From assembly GCA_035315065.1 (NCBI GenBank), contig DATFYM010000209.1, positions 1 to 40,909 on the forward strand: a stretch of 40,909 nt of DNA, given 5' to 3'. This document shows, piece by piece, positions 32,669 through 40,450 of the stretch; position 1 is the first letter of the stretch, and the number at the start of each line of letters is the position of its first letter. Made by a program: the position numbers and the translations under genes. Source of the DNA: DATFYM01 sp035315065. GTDB lineage: Bacteria > Acidobacteriota > Terriglobia > UBA7540. A model generated the notes under the pieces. It ran no database searches. It saw only the letters and a program-made list of their open reading frames with translations, and had not been told where the DNA came from.

Positions 32669-35600
32669 ATGGTTGGTACCACGGTCTCCCATTACCGGAT
32701 CCTGGAAAAGCTCGGTGGTGGGGGCATGGGTGTGGTTTACAAGGCTGAGGATCTGGTCCTTGGCCGGTTTGTCGCCCTGAAGTTCCTTCCGGAGCAGTTG
32801 GCGCACCGCTCCCAAGCTTTCGGACGCTTCCAGCGCGAGGCGCGCGCCGCCGCCGCTCTGAATCATCCCAACATTTGCACCATCCACGAAATCGGCGACC
32901 ACGAGGGGAAGCCCTTCATCGTCATGGAACTGCTGGAAGGGCAGACGCTCAAGGAGTTGATTGGTAGCGGAGCAATCCGCGCTCCCGCGGGAGGTCCAAG
33001 CCCTCCTCTACCGGTTGAGGCCTTGCTCAATCTCGCCATTCAGATTGCCGACGCGGTGAATGCCGCACACCAAAAAGGGATCATCCATCGGGACCTCAAG
33101 CCCGCGAACATCTTTGTCACTGGTCGTGGCCAGGCGAAGATCCTCGATTTCGGCTTGGCGAAACTAACCGTAGGGGCGAGCGGCGCTCGCCCGCCGGAGC
33201 AGGCCGAACGCCGTTCGGCCCTACATGACGCGCCGACGGCGGATGTCGATCTCGAACACCTCACCGCTCCCGGGGTGCCGATGGGCACCGTTGCCTACAT
33301 GTCGCCCGAGCAGGCGCGGGGGGAGGAACTGGACGCCCGCACCGATCTCTTCAGCTTCGGCGCCGTTCTTTATGAAATGGCTGCGGGTAGACACCCATTC
33401 CCGGGCACCAGCAGCGCAGAAATCTTCACCGCCATTCTCAGGGACCGTCCGATGCGCGCTTCGCAGTTTAATCCCGCGCTGCCGGCGAAGCTGGAAGGGA
33501 TCATCACCAAGGCGCTGGAAAAAGACCGCAGCTTACGGTATCAGACAGCCGCCGACTTGCTGGCCGATCTCAAGCAACTGACGACGACGGTAGGGGCGGG
33601 GCTTGCCCCGCCCTGGGCGGGGCTTGCCCCGCCCACGAGCGGTCGGGAAGTGGCTGTCCCGGTAGGGGCGCCGCAAGCGGTGCCCCTACGGCGTAGATGG
33701 CTCGCAGCAGCCGCTACGCTTGCCCTCGCGGCGCTGGGCGCAGTCCTCTACCTGCGTAGCCACCGTCGCCAACCCGCCTTAACCGAGAAGGACACGGTTC
33801 TCCTCGCTGACTTCACCAACCAGACGGGCGACGCGGTTTTTGACGACACCCTGAAACAGGCGCTGGCGGTGGCACTGCGCCAGTCGCCCTTCTTGAGTGT
33901 CCTTTCCGACGATCAGGTGGCGGCGATGCTGCGGTTGATGCAGCGCCCTGCCGGCACGGCAGTTACCGGGGAAGTGGTGCGCGAGGTCTGCCAGCGCGTC
34001 GGCAGCCGAGCCTACATCGCGGGCTCGATTGCCGAGCTCGGGAGCCAGTACGTGCTCGGCCTGAAGGCCGTAAGTTGCACGGGCGGAGACGCGCTGGCCG
34101 AAGAGCAGGCGACGGCAGCGGGCAAAGAGAATCTGCTGAACACTTTGGGCCAGGAGGCCGCCAAGCTGCGCCAAGAGCTGGGCGAATCGCTCGCCTCAGT
34201 ACGGAAGTTCGATACGCCGCTGGAGCAGGCCACCACCTCTTCCCTCGAGGCTCTGAAAGCATACAGCGTCGCGTTGAGGGTCCGAAATGAGCAAGGCATT
34301 GCGGCCTCGCTGCCATTCATTCAACGGGCCATCGAGCTGGACCCCGGCTTCGCCTCCGCCTACGGAGAGCTCGGCTCGATCTACTACGACCTCTGGCAGC
34401 CGGCGCACGCCGTTGAGTACATCACTAAGGCATATTCATTGCGCGAGCGCACGAGTGAGCGGGAAAAACTCCAGATGACGATGCTCTACTATAGATTTGC
34501 AACGGGTGAACTGGGAAAGGTAGATCAAATCTGCCAGGAAATAATCAAGGACTATCCGAAGGATGGCGCCCCCTACCATGAACTGGCCGAGGTTCGCGCT
34601 TATGAGGGCGATTACGCAGCGTCTGTCGAACTGTTGCGTCAATTTATACGCTTCACACCCAACAGCGTTCTCGGTTACACCAATCTGGGTTGGCGTCTCA
34701 TGGCGGTAGGCCGCCTCGACGATTCGCGGAAGGCCTTCCAAGAGCCGCTTTCGCGCAATCTCGACGAAGAGTCTGTGCACTTGGGCCTCTACGGTCTTGC
34801 TTTCCTCGCCGGGGACGCCCAGGGAATGGCGAGCCAAGCCGCCTGGTTTGGGGGCAAGCCTGATATCCAGCATGAAATTCTCTCGTTCGAGGCCGACACA
34901 GAGGCCTATGGCGGCCATCTCGCGAGGGCACGTGAGCTGACCCGGCGAGCAGTGGATGGGGCCGTGCATGCCAACAGCTCGGAAGCTGCCGCGGCAGCCC
35001 GCGTGAACGCCGCGCTGCGAGAGGCAGCCTTCGGCAACGCTGCTGAGGCTCGCTGGGAGACGGAGGCAGCCCTTAGGCTCGCGCCGGATAGCCGGGACAT
35101 TGAGGCTCAGGCAGCGCTCGCCAACGCTTGGAGCGGTGATGACGGCGGGGCGCGTAAGCTGGAGAGTGATCTCAAAAAGCGATTTCCCCTCGATACCCTC
35201 GTTAATGGCTATTGGCTTCCCATCATCGACGCACGGACGGAACTTGCGAAAAACAATCCGGCTGTAGCTGTGGATCGTCTGCAGACCCTTCAATCTCCCT
35301 TGGAGTTTGGGTCAATCCCCAACTACGCGAACGGTACCTGCCCGTACACCCCGTACACACGGGGGGAGGCCTACTTGGCCGCTGGCCAGGGCAGCGCGGC
35401 GGCAGGCGAATTTCAGCGAATCCTCGATCATGCCGGCCTCGTCCTGAATTGCGCCACCGCCGCGCTAGCGCGTCTCGGCCTTGCTCGCGCCTATGCCCTG
35501 CAAGCCGGTTTCCCCGTCACGGTGGGCTTCAGCCGCGCATTCTTGGCGCGGTTGTTGCACCCGCACTCCGGAGGCCGCCGGGTCGAAGCCAAAGCCGGGC

Positions 35601-35755
35601 CGGAGGCCGGCGCTGCGAGCCCGGAGTTCGAGGCCAAGGCCCGCGCCGCCTACGAGGATTTTCTGACCCCGTGGAAAGATGCCGACCCCGATATTCCCAT
35701 CCTGAAACAGGCAAAGGCGGAATACGGTAGACTGCAAAGGGAGGGTGGCCCCTAG
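32669..35755 (+). CDS. Large Ser/Thr protein kinase with TM helix and TPR region
   Basis: A 1028-residue protein. The kinase domain covers about residues 8-310: GGGGMGVVYKAED, VALKFLPEQL, HRDLKPANIFVTG, LDFGLAKL, YMSPEQARGEELDARTDLFSFG. A transmembrane helix lies at about 345-364. A TolB/FlgO-like segment follows (ADFTNQTGDAVFDDTLKQAL, residues about 370-500), then at least eight tetratricopeptide-like units to the end. This is the common acidobacterial kinase-TPR type. Oddity: three stretches of the coding region are palindromic repeat DNA (32963-33012, 33170-33224, 33590-33689), which put foreign low-complexity residues into the kinase alpha-C to hinge region, the activation segment and the juxtamembrane linker. 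The second could disturb activity. ATG at 32669; frame otherwise unbroken. Confidence 0.9.
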   Translation: MVGTTVSHYRILEKLGGGGMGVVYKAEDLVLGRFVALKFLPEQLAHRSQAFGRFQREARAAAALNHPNICTIHEIGDHEGKPFIVMELLEGQTLKELIGSGAIRAPAGGPSPPLPVEALLNLAIQIADAVNAAHQKGIIHRDLKPANIFVTGRGQAKILDFGLAKLTVGASGARPPEQAERRSALHDAPTADVDLEHLTAPGVPMGTVAYMSPEQARGEELDARTDLFSFGAVLYEMAAGRHPFPGTSSAEIFTAILRDRPMRASQFNPALPAKLEGIITKALEKDRSLRYQTAADLLADLKQLTTTVGAGLAPPWAGLAPPTSGREVAVPVGAPQAVPLRRRWLAAAATLALAALGAVLYLRSHRRQPALTEKDTVLLADFTNQTGDAVFDDTLKQALAVALRQSPFLSVLSDDQVAAMLRLMQRPAGTAVTGEVVREVCQRVGSRAYIAGSIAELGSQYVLGLKAVSCTGGDALAEEQATAAGKENLLNTLGQEAAKLRQELGESLASVRKFDTPLEQATTSSLEALKAYSVALRVRNEQGIAASLPFIQRAIELDPGFASAYGELGSIYYDLWQPAHAVEYITKAYSLRERTSEREKLQMTMLYYRFATGELGKVDQICQEIIKDYPKDGAPYHELAEVRAYEGDYAASVELLRQFIRFTPNSVLGYTNLGWRLMAVGRLDDSRKAFQEPLSRNLDEESVHLGLYGLAFLAGDAQGMASQAAWFGGKPDIQHEILSFEADTEAYGGHLARARELTRRAVDGAVHANSSEAAAAARVNAALREAAFGNAAEARWETEAALRLAPDSRDIEAQAALANAWSGDDGGARKLESDLKKRFPLDTLVNGYWLPIIDARTELAKNNPAVAVDRLQTLQSPLEFGSIPNYANGTCPYTPYTRGEAYLAAGQGSAAAGEFQRILDHAGLVLNCATAALARLGLARAYALQAGFPVTVGFSRAFLARLLHPHSGGRRVEAKAGPEAGAASPEFEAKARAAYEDFLTPWKDADPDIPILKQAKAEYGRLQREGGP
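32963..33012 (+). repeat. In-frame palindromic insert 1 in kinase gene
   Basis: GGTAG...CTACC ends enclose GCGGAGCAATCCGC and CTCCCGCGGGAG palindromes. The encoded residues (GSGAIRAPAGGPSPPL) sit between the hinge region and the alpha-D to alpha-E helices, where related kinases have a shorter linker. Confidence 0.5.
33170..33224 (+). repeat. In-frame palindromic insert 2 in kinase activation segment
   Basis: The stretch starts GTAGGGGCGAGC and ends CGGCCCTAC, so the termini are inverted repeats. It contains GGGCGAGCGGCGCTCGCCC and GGCCGAACGCCGTTCGGCC hairpins. It encodes about 18 residues (VGASGARPPEQAERRSAL) between LDFGLAKL and the YMSPEQ end of the activation segment. Confidence 0.7.
33590..33689 (+). 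repeat. In-frame palindromic inserts 3 in kinase linker
   Basis: Two GGGGCGGGGCTTGCCCCGCC-type hairpins in a row (33592-33634) and a further GTAGGGGCGCC...GGTGCCCCTAC palindrome (33662-33689). They encode Gly/Ala/Pro-rich residues (VGAGLAPPWAGLAPP, VPVGAPQAVP) in the linker before the transmembrane helix, a place that tolerates insertions. Confidence 0.7.
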
Positions 35756-35837
35756 TGTTGCTGTAACATTCGATTTTTTCTTACAATGTCTGATCCACCC
35801 AATCTGGGGTCTTGCAACGACCCATCAAAGAATGGGC

Positions 35838-35978
35838 GATTGCAGATTGACGATTGACGATTGGAAAAAAAGAAGGCAGGCAAGCCGCGCGGCCCCTTTT
35901 CATTGGCCATCTACAATCGTCACTGAGCTTCTCTTCCAATCGTCAATCGTCAATCGTCAATCGTCAATCGGCAATTCT
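35838..35978. repeat. GATTGAC element with conserved core (copy 2)
   Basis: Three GATTGAC-type units (35842-35863) and five inverted CAATCGT units (35938-35970) enclose GCCGCGCGGCCCC and GCCATCTACAATCGT, matching the core of the element at 27038-27185. The right end abuts the AAGGAGG ribosome site of the alcohol dehydrogenase gene. Confidence 0.8.
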
Positions 35979-35993
35979 TCTCAAGGAGGCGTG

Positions 35994-37013
35994 ATGGCAA
36001 AGATGAGGGTAGCGCAGGTGGCGAAGCCGGGAGCCGACTTCGACCTGGTGGAGCGTGATGTGCCGCAGCCGGGTCGCGGGCAGGTGCGGGTCCGCGTTCA
36101 GGCGTGCGGGATCTGCCACAGCGAAATGTTCGTCAAGGAAGGCCAGTGGCCGGGAATCCAGTACCCGCGGTCGCCGGGTCACGAAATCGCCGGCATCGTG
36201 GACGAACTGGGCCCGGAGGTCCCGGACTGGAAGAAAGGACAGCGCGTCGGAGTGGGTTGGTACGGCGGACGGTGCGGCCATTGCCCCGCTTGCCGCCGCG
36301 GTGACTTCATCAATTGCGCGACCATGCCGATAACCGGCATCAGCTTCGACGGCGGCTATGGGGAATACATGCTGGCGCCGGCGGCAGCCCTGGCCGCGAT
36401 GCCCGATGAGCTCACACCGGCCGAAGCCGCTCCCCTGCTCTGCGCCGGTGTCACCACTTTCAACGCGCTGCGGCACAGCGGCGCGATGGCGCCGGATCTG
36501 GTCGCGGTACAGGGCATCGGCGGCCTGGGACACCTCGCCATTCAGTTCGCCAACAAGCTCGGGTTCAAGGTGGTGGCCATCGGGCGCGGCCCGGAGAACG
36601 CCGATCTCGCGCAACGGCTCGGCGCCAGCACCTACATCGATAGTCGCGCGCTCAACGCTGCGGAAGAACTCACGAAGATGGGTGGAGCGCGCGTGATCCT
36701 GTCGACGGCGCCCAGCGGCAAGGCCATGTCGGGGTTGATCGACGGGCTGGGCAACAACGGCACGATGATCGTGATAGGCGCCAGCATCGAACCGATCGAG
36801 GTGGCGCCGGTGCAGTTGATTCGGGGAACTAGAGGCATCCAGGGTTGGGCTTCCGGAACGGCGGTCGACTCGGAAGACACCCTCCGATTCGCGGCCATGA
36901 CGGGCGTTCGGCCGATGATCGAGCCGTATCCCCTGGAGCGGGTCAACGAGGCTTACGGGCGAATGATGAGCGGCAAGGCGGAATTTCGAGTGGTGCTAAC
37001 CATGGCGGCTTAG
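35994..37013 (+). CDS. Zinc-dependent alcohol dehydrogenase (MDR family)
   Basis: A 339-residue medium-chain dehydrogenase. Catalytic zinc motif: CGICHSEMFVKEGQWP with PGHEIAGIVDELG. The structural zinc has four cysteines, CGHCPACRRGDFINC. The Rossmann turn is GIGGLGHLAIQFANKLG (about residues 172-188). It would interconvert an alcohol and aldehyde with NAD(P)H; the AdhP/AdhT-like features suggest primary alcohols, but this is not certain. The true start is the ATG at 35994 with AAGGAGG 5-11 bp upstream; the same frame is open back to 35745 but that part is repeat DNA. It stands alone on the plus strand. Confidence 0.93.
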   Translation: MAKMRVAQVAKPGADFDLVERDVPQPGRGQVRVRVQACGICHSEMFVKEGQWPGIQYPRSPGHEIAGIVDELGPEVPDWKKGQRVGVGWYGGRCGHCPACRRGDFINCATMPITGISFDGGYGEYMLAPAAALAAMPDELTPAEAAPLLCAGVTTFNALRHSGAMAPDLVAVQGIGGLGHLAIQFANKLGFKVVAIGRGPENADLAQRLGASTYIDSRALNAAEELTKMGGARVILSTAPSGKAMSGLIDGLGNNGTMIVIGASIEPIEVAPVQLIRGTRGIQGWASGTAVDSEDTLRFAAMTGVRPMIEPYPLERVNEAYGRMMSGKAEFRVVLTMAA

Positions 37014-37019
37014 AAGTTG

Positions 37020-37315
37020 TGAAAATTAAACACAGAGGCACGGAGACACAGCGCGGCGTGTCAACACAGAGGTCACTGAGGCTTCACAGAGGGAACAGAG
37101 AAGAAAGCGGTGAAGGAAGCGTGCTGCTCTCGGTCTTCTCCGTGACCTCTGTGAGCCCTCTGCGAACTCTGTGTTGGAGCTTTTTTTTCGCGCGCCGCGA
37201 AGGATCTTAATGCTTATATTACAGAGAAGAGCATGAGGGTCACACGAAGATATCGGTTGTTTACAGGCGTTCCCGTTTTTCTCTGTACCTCCGTGTCTCT
37301 GTGATGGAAGCTCTT
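37020..37315. repeat. CACAGAGG-family repeats before the DNA glycosylase gene
   Basis: The gap 37014-37331 is filled by ACACAGAGGCACGGAGACACAG units (37029-37075), inverted CTCTGTGAGCCCTCTGCG units (37148-37176), and a second inverted set CTCTGTACCTCCGTGTCTCTG (37282-37303). The last 80 bases (from GAAGATATCGGTTGTTT at 37241) match 40369-40452 closely. Confidence 0.8.
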
Positions 37316-37331
37316 TCGCATCATTTCAGGC

Positions 37332-37964
37332 ATGTCCCCACGTCGCATCCGTCGTCTTCGCCGCGCTGAGTTACCCATCGACACCATCGCGTTGGCGCGC
37401 TATCTCATCGGCAAGACGCTGGTGCACGATCTCCCAGAGGACGCGGACGGCCCCGGCGTCAGAATGAGCGGACGCATTGTCGAGACGGAAGGCTACGTCG
37501 TCGGTGATGCGGCGGGGCACGCCTTTCGCGGGCAAACGCCACGCAATAGCTCGCTCTTTCTCCGGCGTGGGCACGCCTACGTCTACTTCACCTATGGTTC
37601 GGCGTGGATGCTCAACGTTTCCAGCGAGACGCCCGGGATCGGCGCCGGGGTCCTGCTGCGGGCCATCGAGCCGCTGGAGGGGATTGCCGCGATGGAACGC
37701 CACCGCGGCACGACGCGACTGCTCGACCTCGCCCGCGGTCCGGGCCGGCTCGCCGCCGCGCTACGGATTGACAAGCGATACGATGGTGTCGACCTTTGCG
37801 CCCGGGGACCGCTGTGGCTCGGTGCCGCCGTCAAGCCTACAGGAACCATCGGCGAGTCCGTGCGCATCGGCATCACGCGCGAAGTAGAACGGCCGCTTCG
37901 CTTCTTTGAGCGCGGCAATCCGTTTGTGAGCGGTCCCAAGCGGTTGAATGTGATTGACGATTGA
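37332..37964 (+). CDS. mpg: 3-methyladenine DNA glycosylase (AAG/Mpg family)
   Basis: A 210-residue base-excision repair enzyme of the alkyladenine DNA glycosylase family (PF02245), which removes alkylated purines from DNA. It has the catalytic Glu in RIVETEGYVVGDAAGHAFRG (about residues 48-67), NSSLFLRRGHAYVYFTYG (about 72-89) and the MLNVSSE, ARGPGRLAAAL motifs. Length is typical. The ATG at 37332 follows the repeat region directly. The last residues (VIDD) and the stop come from a GATTGACGATTGA repeat. It is a single-gene unit. Confidence 0.95.
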   Translation: MSPRRIRRLRRAELPIDTIALARYLIGKTLVHDLPEDADGPGVRMSGRIVETEGYVVGDAAGHAFRGQTPRNSSLFLRRGHAYVYFTYGSAWMLNVSSETPGIGAGVLLRAIEPLEGIAAMERHRGTTRLLDLARGPGRLAAALRIDKRYDGVDLCARGPLWLGAAVKPTGTIGESVRIGITREVERPLRFFERGNPFVSGPKRLNVIDD

Positions 37965-38112
37965 CGATTCGAAAACAAGAGGGGAATCCACAGATTGCGC
38001 AGATCTCACAGACTCATGATAAGAAGGCAAGAGAAGCGAATGGTGTTGTTTTGCCCTGTATCTGTGTAATCTGGGAAATCTGTGGGTTGTCTTCCAATCG
38101 ACGATCTGTCCC
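37950..38112. repeat. Nested GATTGAC and CACAGATT repeats
   Basis: GATTGACGATTGACGATT (37953-37970) and a late inverted CCAATCGACGATC (38094-38106) enclose CCACAGATTGCGCAGATCTCACAG units (37988-38011) with inverted TCTGTGTAATCTGGGAAATCTGTGG units (38063-38087). A small CCCGCCAGGCGGG hairpin follows at 38109-38121. It lies between convergent genes. Confidence 0.75.
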
Positions 38113-38168
38113 GCCAGGCGGGATCAATTCCCCCACCCGATGATCGTCGCTCGCACCTTGTACGGGCG

Positions 38169-38819
38169 CTAGGGAAGGATAAGGACGTTCGACGCGGCGG
38201 GCTTCTCCAGTTCCGGCGACGTGAACTGCCCGCGGAGCATATCGAGAAAGGCGCGGCCCTTGGGGCGACCGTTCTGGCGCACATAACCAAGCTGGGCCAT
38301 TGACATGAGCACATCCCGGACCTCGGAATCGCGGACGCTGCTCATCATCGCCTGGGCCTGCTTCTTCTTGAAATCGGTCAGCGCGGTCTGGAGCGCCTGG
38401 TAGAGTTCCGTCTGGAGTCGATAATCCGGTAGTTTCTCGTAGTAAATGCCGGTCGACAAAGTTCGGTAGGTCTCCGCCAGCGACTTGAGGACCGCGATCA
38501 CATCGGAATCCACCAGTGGACGGTGGTCGCGCGCGAAAAGGCAGATGGCGTAGGAGAGCGCCGATACCAGCTCGGCGTGGGTGGTGATCCAGTCGCGGTC
38601 GAGTCGCGTCTCCGGAAAAGGACCCTGCGACCAGTCCACGGAGTCAGCCTGCTGCCGGCGCTGCCAGTCGTACGCGCGGCTGGCGACGAGATGCGGGCAG
38701 TCAGACGGGCAGGCGATTGTCACTTCGCGCTCGGTGCCGCAGCAGACCGAGCAGATGTTTTCCCCCTTGGCGGGACAAAAACGTTTCGCCTTACGCTTCT
38801 GGCAAATGGGACAAACCAA
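38169..38819 (-). CDS. Cysteine-rich zinc-ribbon-like protein of unknown function
   Basis: I do not recognise a named family. The product has about 216 residues. The first 45 hold eight to nine cysteines in CPICQK, CPAKGENICSVCCGTERE, IACPSDCPHL, which looks like a double zinc ribbon. The rest is mostly helical with no clear motif. A TTG start at 38819 with GGAGG five bases upstream fits better than the TTG at 38843; no ATG is available. Similar short Cys-rich proteins occur in other Acidobacteria and delta-proteobacteria without known function. Metal or nucleic-acid binding is only a guess. Confidence 0.6.
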   Translation of the reverse strand: MVCPICQKRKAKRFCPAKGENICSVCCGTEREVTIACPSDCPHLVASRAYDWQRRQQADSVDWSQGPFPETRLDRDWITTHAELVSALSYAICLFARDHRPLVDSDVIAVLKSLAETYRTLSTGIYYEKLPDYRLQTELYQALQTALTDFKKKQAQAMMSSVRDSEVRDVLMSMAQLGYVRQNGRPKGRAFLDMLRGQFTSPELEKPAASNVLILP

Positions 38820-38867
38820 TCGATCCTCCAGCAGACCGCCCAAAGTTTACTACACTCTCGGAAGAGC

Positions 38868-39050
38868 TGTCAGCCTTCAGCTATCAGCACTCAGGAAGAA
38901 GTCGAGAGTCGAAAGTTGAAAGTCGAAAGCAAAAGTGCAAGCCCGGCACCAGCTTCCGTGAAGTTTCAAAAACGTCTTCACTTTCGACTTTCAACTTTCG
39001 ACTCTCAACTTCTCGCGAAGCCCGATAGCCAAGTCCTGACGGCTGACACC
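38868..39050. repeat. Nested GCTGACAG and GTCGAAAG repeats before thiO
   Basis: Outer CAGCCTTCAGCTATCAGCACTCAGG (38873-38895, in part) faces GGCTGAC-type units near 39035-39048. Inner GTCGAGAGTCGAAAGTTGAAAGTC units (38902-38930) face inverted GACTTTCAACTTTCGACTCTC units (38986-39006). Confidence 0.7.
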
Positions 39051-39073
39051 TTTTTTGGGTTACACTCAAACCT

Positions 39074-40291
39074 ATGCTTGGTGACTCCACCCCCTCTCCC
39101 GACGTTCTGGTCATCGGCGGCGGTGTGATCGGTTGCGGCATCGCGCTTCGTCTGGCGCAGGCGCGCCTGCGGGTGGCGGTGATCGAGCGTGGCGAGCCGG
39201 GTGGCGAGGCGAGTTCGGCGGCCGCCGGCATGATCGCGCCGCAGGGCGAGGCCACCGGGTTCGACGCGTTTTTCGACCTTTGCCAAGCCAGCCGCGACCT
39301 CTATCCCGGCTTCGTCGCTGAGGTTGAGGACCTCGCCGGTTTCGCCCGAGGCGGGATCGGATACCATCGCGAGGGTGCGCTGCTGCTGGCTGCCGATGAG
39401 AATCAGCAGGCGGAGCTGGACAAAATCTATCGCGCCCAGGCGAGCCACGGACTTCCCATTGAGCGCTTGGCGCCGGAAGAAGTCCACCGCCGCGCTCGCG
39501 GCCTTTCGCCCCACATTACCGGGGGCCTCTTCGTTCCCGGCGACCACTGGGTGGACAACGAACGGCTCGCATCCGCACTCGCCGTCGCCGGTCAGCGTGC
39601 AGGAGTGACGTTTCACACTCACACCGCCGTTAGCCGCCTCATCGAGCGCGGCGATCGCCCAGGTACGATCGAGGGCGCGGAGATTTCGGCCTCCGGCGGC
39701 GCGGACGACAACCCCGCCGCGCCGGGATCGATCCTGTCTACGGGCGTTTCCGCGAGCGTCTCCGCCGGCTGCTTCATCCTGGCCGCCGGTTGCTGGTCGA
39801 GTGAGCTGGCTGCCTCGGTCGGCGTGGACCTCCCCATGCAACCCTGCCGCGGGCAGATGATCGAGTTTGAAGCTGACGGAGCTGACCGGAGGCTGCCCCT
39901 GGTGGTGCGGGCGGGCCACCATTATATGGTGCCCCATGCCACGCGCATCCTGGCGGGGACCACTGCCGAGTACGTCGGCTTCGAAAAGGCCGTCACCGGC
40001 GAAGGTCTGCGGTCGATTCTGGAAGGTGTGGGACGCATCGCGCCCCTGGTGGGTGGCCTTCGCTTCCGGCGCGCCTGGGCCGGCCTGCGTCCGGACATGG
40101 CAGACCATCGGCCTGTCCTCGGCTACGGCAGCGTTTCCAATCTGGTCTTTGCCACCGGCCACTTCCGCAACGGCATTCTGCTGGCGCCCATCACGGCGAA
40201 ATTGATCTCCGAATTGGTCCTGACTGGCTCCAGCTCTGTTTCGCTTGATCGCTACGGCCCCGGCAGGTTCGCACCCGTATCGACCTTGTAG
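39074..40291 (+). CDS. thiO: Glycine oxidase ThiO
   Basis: A 405-residue FAD-dependent D-amino-acid oxidase-type protein. The Rossmann motif is VIGGGVIGCGIALRLAQARL at about residues 14-33, followed by SSAAAGMIAPQGEA, a ThiO hallmark. The C-terminal FAD contact is RAWAGLRPDMADHRPVLGY with FATGHFRNGILLAPITA. ThiO oxidises glycine to dehydroglycine for the thiazole part of thiamin in aerobes. Length is typical or slightly long. ATG at 39074. No other thiamin gene is in the window, and it is followed only by repeats. Confidence 0.93.
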   Translation: MLGDSTPSPDVLVIGGGVIGCGIALRLAQARLRVAVIERGEPGGEASSAAAGMIAPQGEATGFDAFFDLCQASRDLYPGFVAEVEDLAGFARGGIGYHREGALLLAADENQQAELDKIYRAQASHGLPIERLAPEEVHRRARGLSPHITGGLFVPGDHWVDNERLASALAVAGQRAGVTFHTHTAVSRLIERGDRPGTIEGAEISASGGADDNPAAPGSILSTGVSASVSAGCFILAAGCWSSELAASVGVDLPMQPCRGQMIEFEADGADRRLPLVVRAGHHYMVPHATRILAGTTAEYVGFEKAVTGEGLRSILEGVGRIAPLVGGLRFRRAWAGLRPDMADHRPVLGYGSVSNLVFATGHFRNGILLAPITAKLISELVLTGSSSVSLDRYGPGRFAPVSTL

Positions 40292-40317
40292 CGGCGGCGT
40301 CCTCACCGCCGATCGTG

Positions 40318-40450
40318 TGAGAAATTTAACGCAGAGGCACAGAGACGCAGAGAAGACAGTGCGGACAGCATGAAGATGTCGTTTGTTTCCGGAACGTTCC
40401 CATTTTTCTCTGTGCCTCTATGTCTCTGCGTTGCAAGCTCTTTCGCAATT
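40318..40450. repeat. CACAGAGG-family repeats, second copy
   Basis: AACGCAGAGGCACAGAGACGCAG (40328-40350) faces inverted CTCTGTGCCTCTATGTCTCTG (40405-40425). The region 40371-40452 matches 37239-37320 in the same order (GAAGATGTCGTTTGTTT, GTTCCC, TTTTTCTCTG, AAGCTCTTTCGCA), so it is a dispersed element of at least 80 bp. Confidence 0.8.

Noticed and set aside
35842..35970. CRISPR-like appearance of the GATTGAC arrays
   Set aside because: Units are only about 7 bp with no spacers, arms are inverted, and there is no cas gene.
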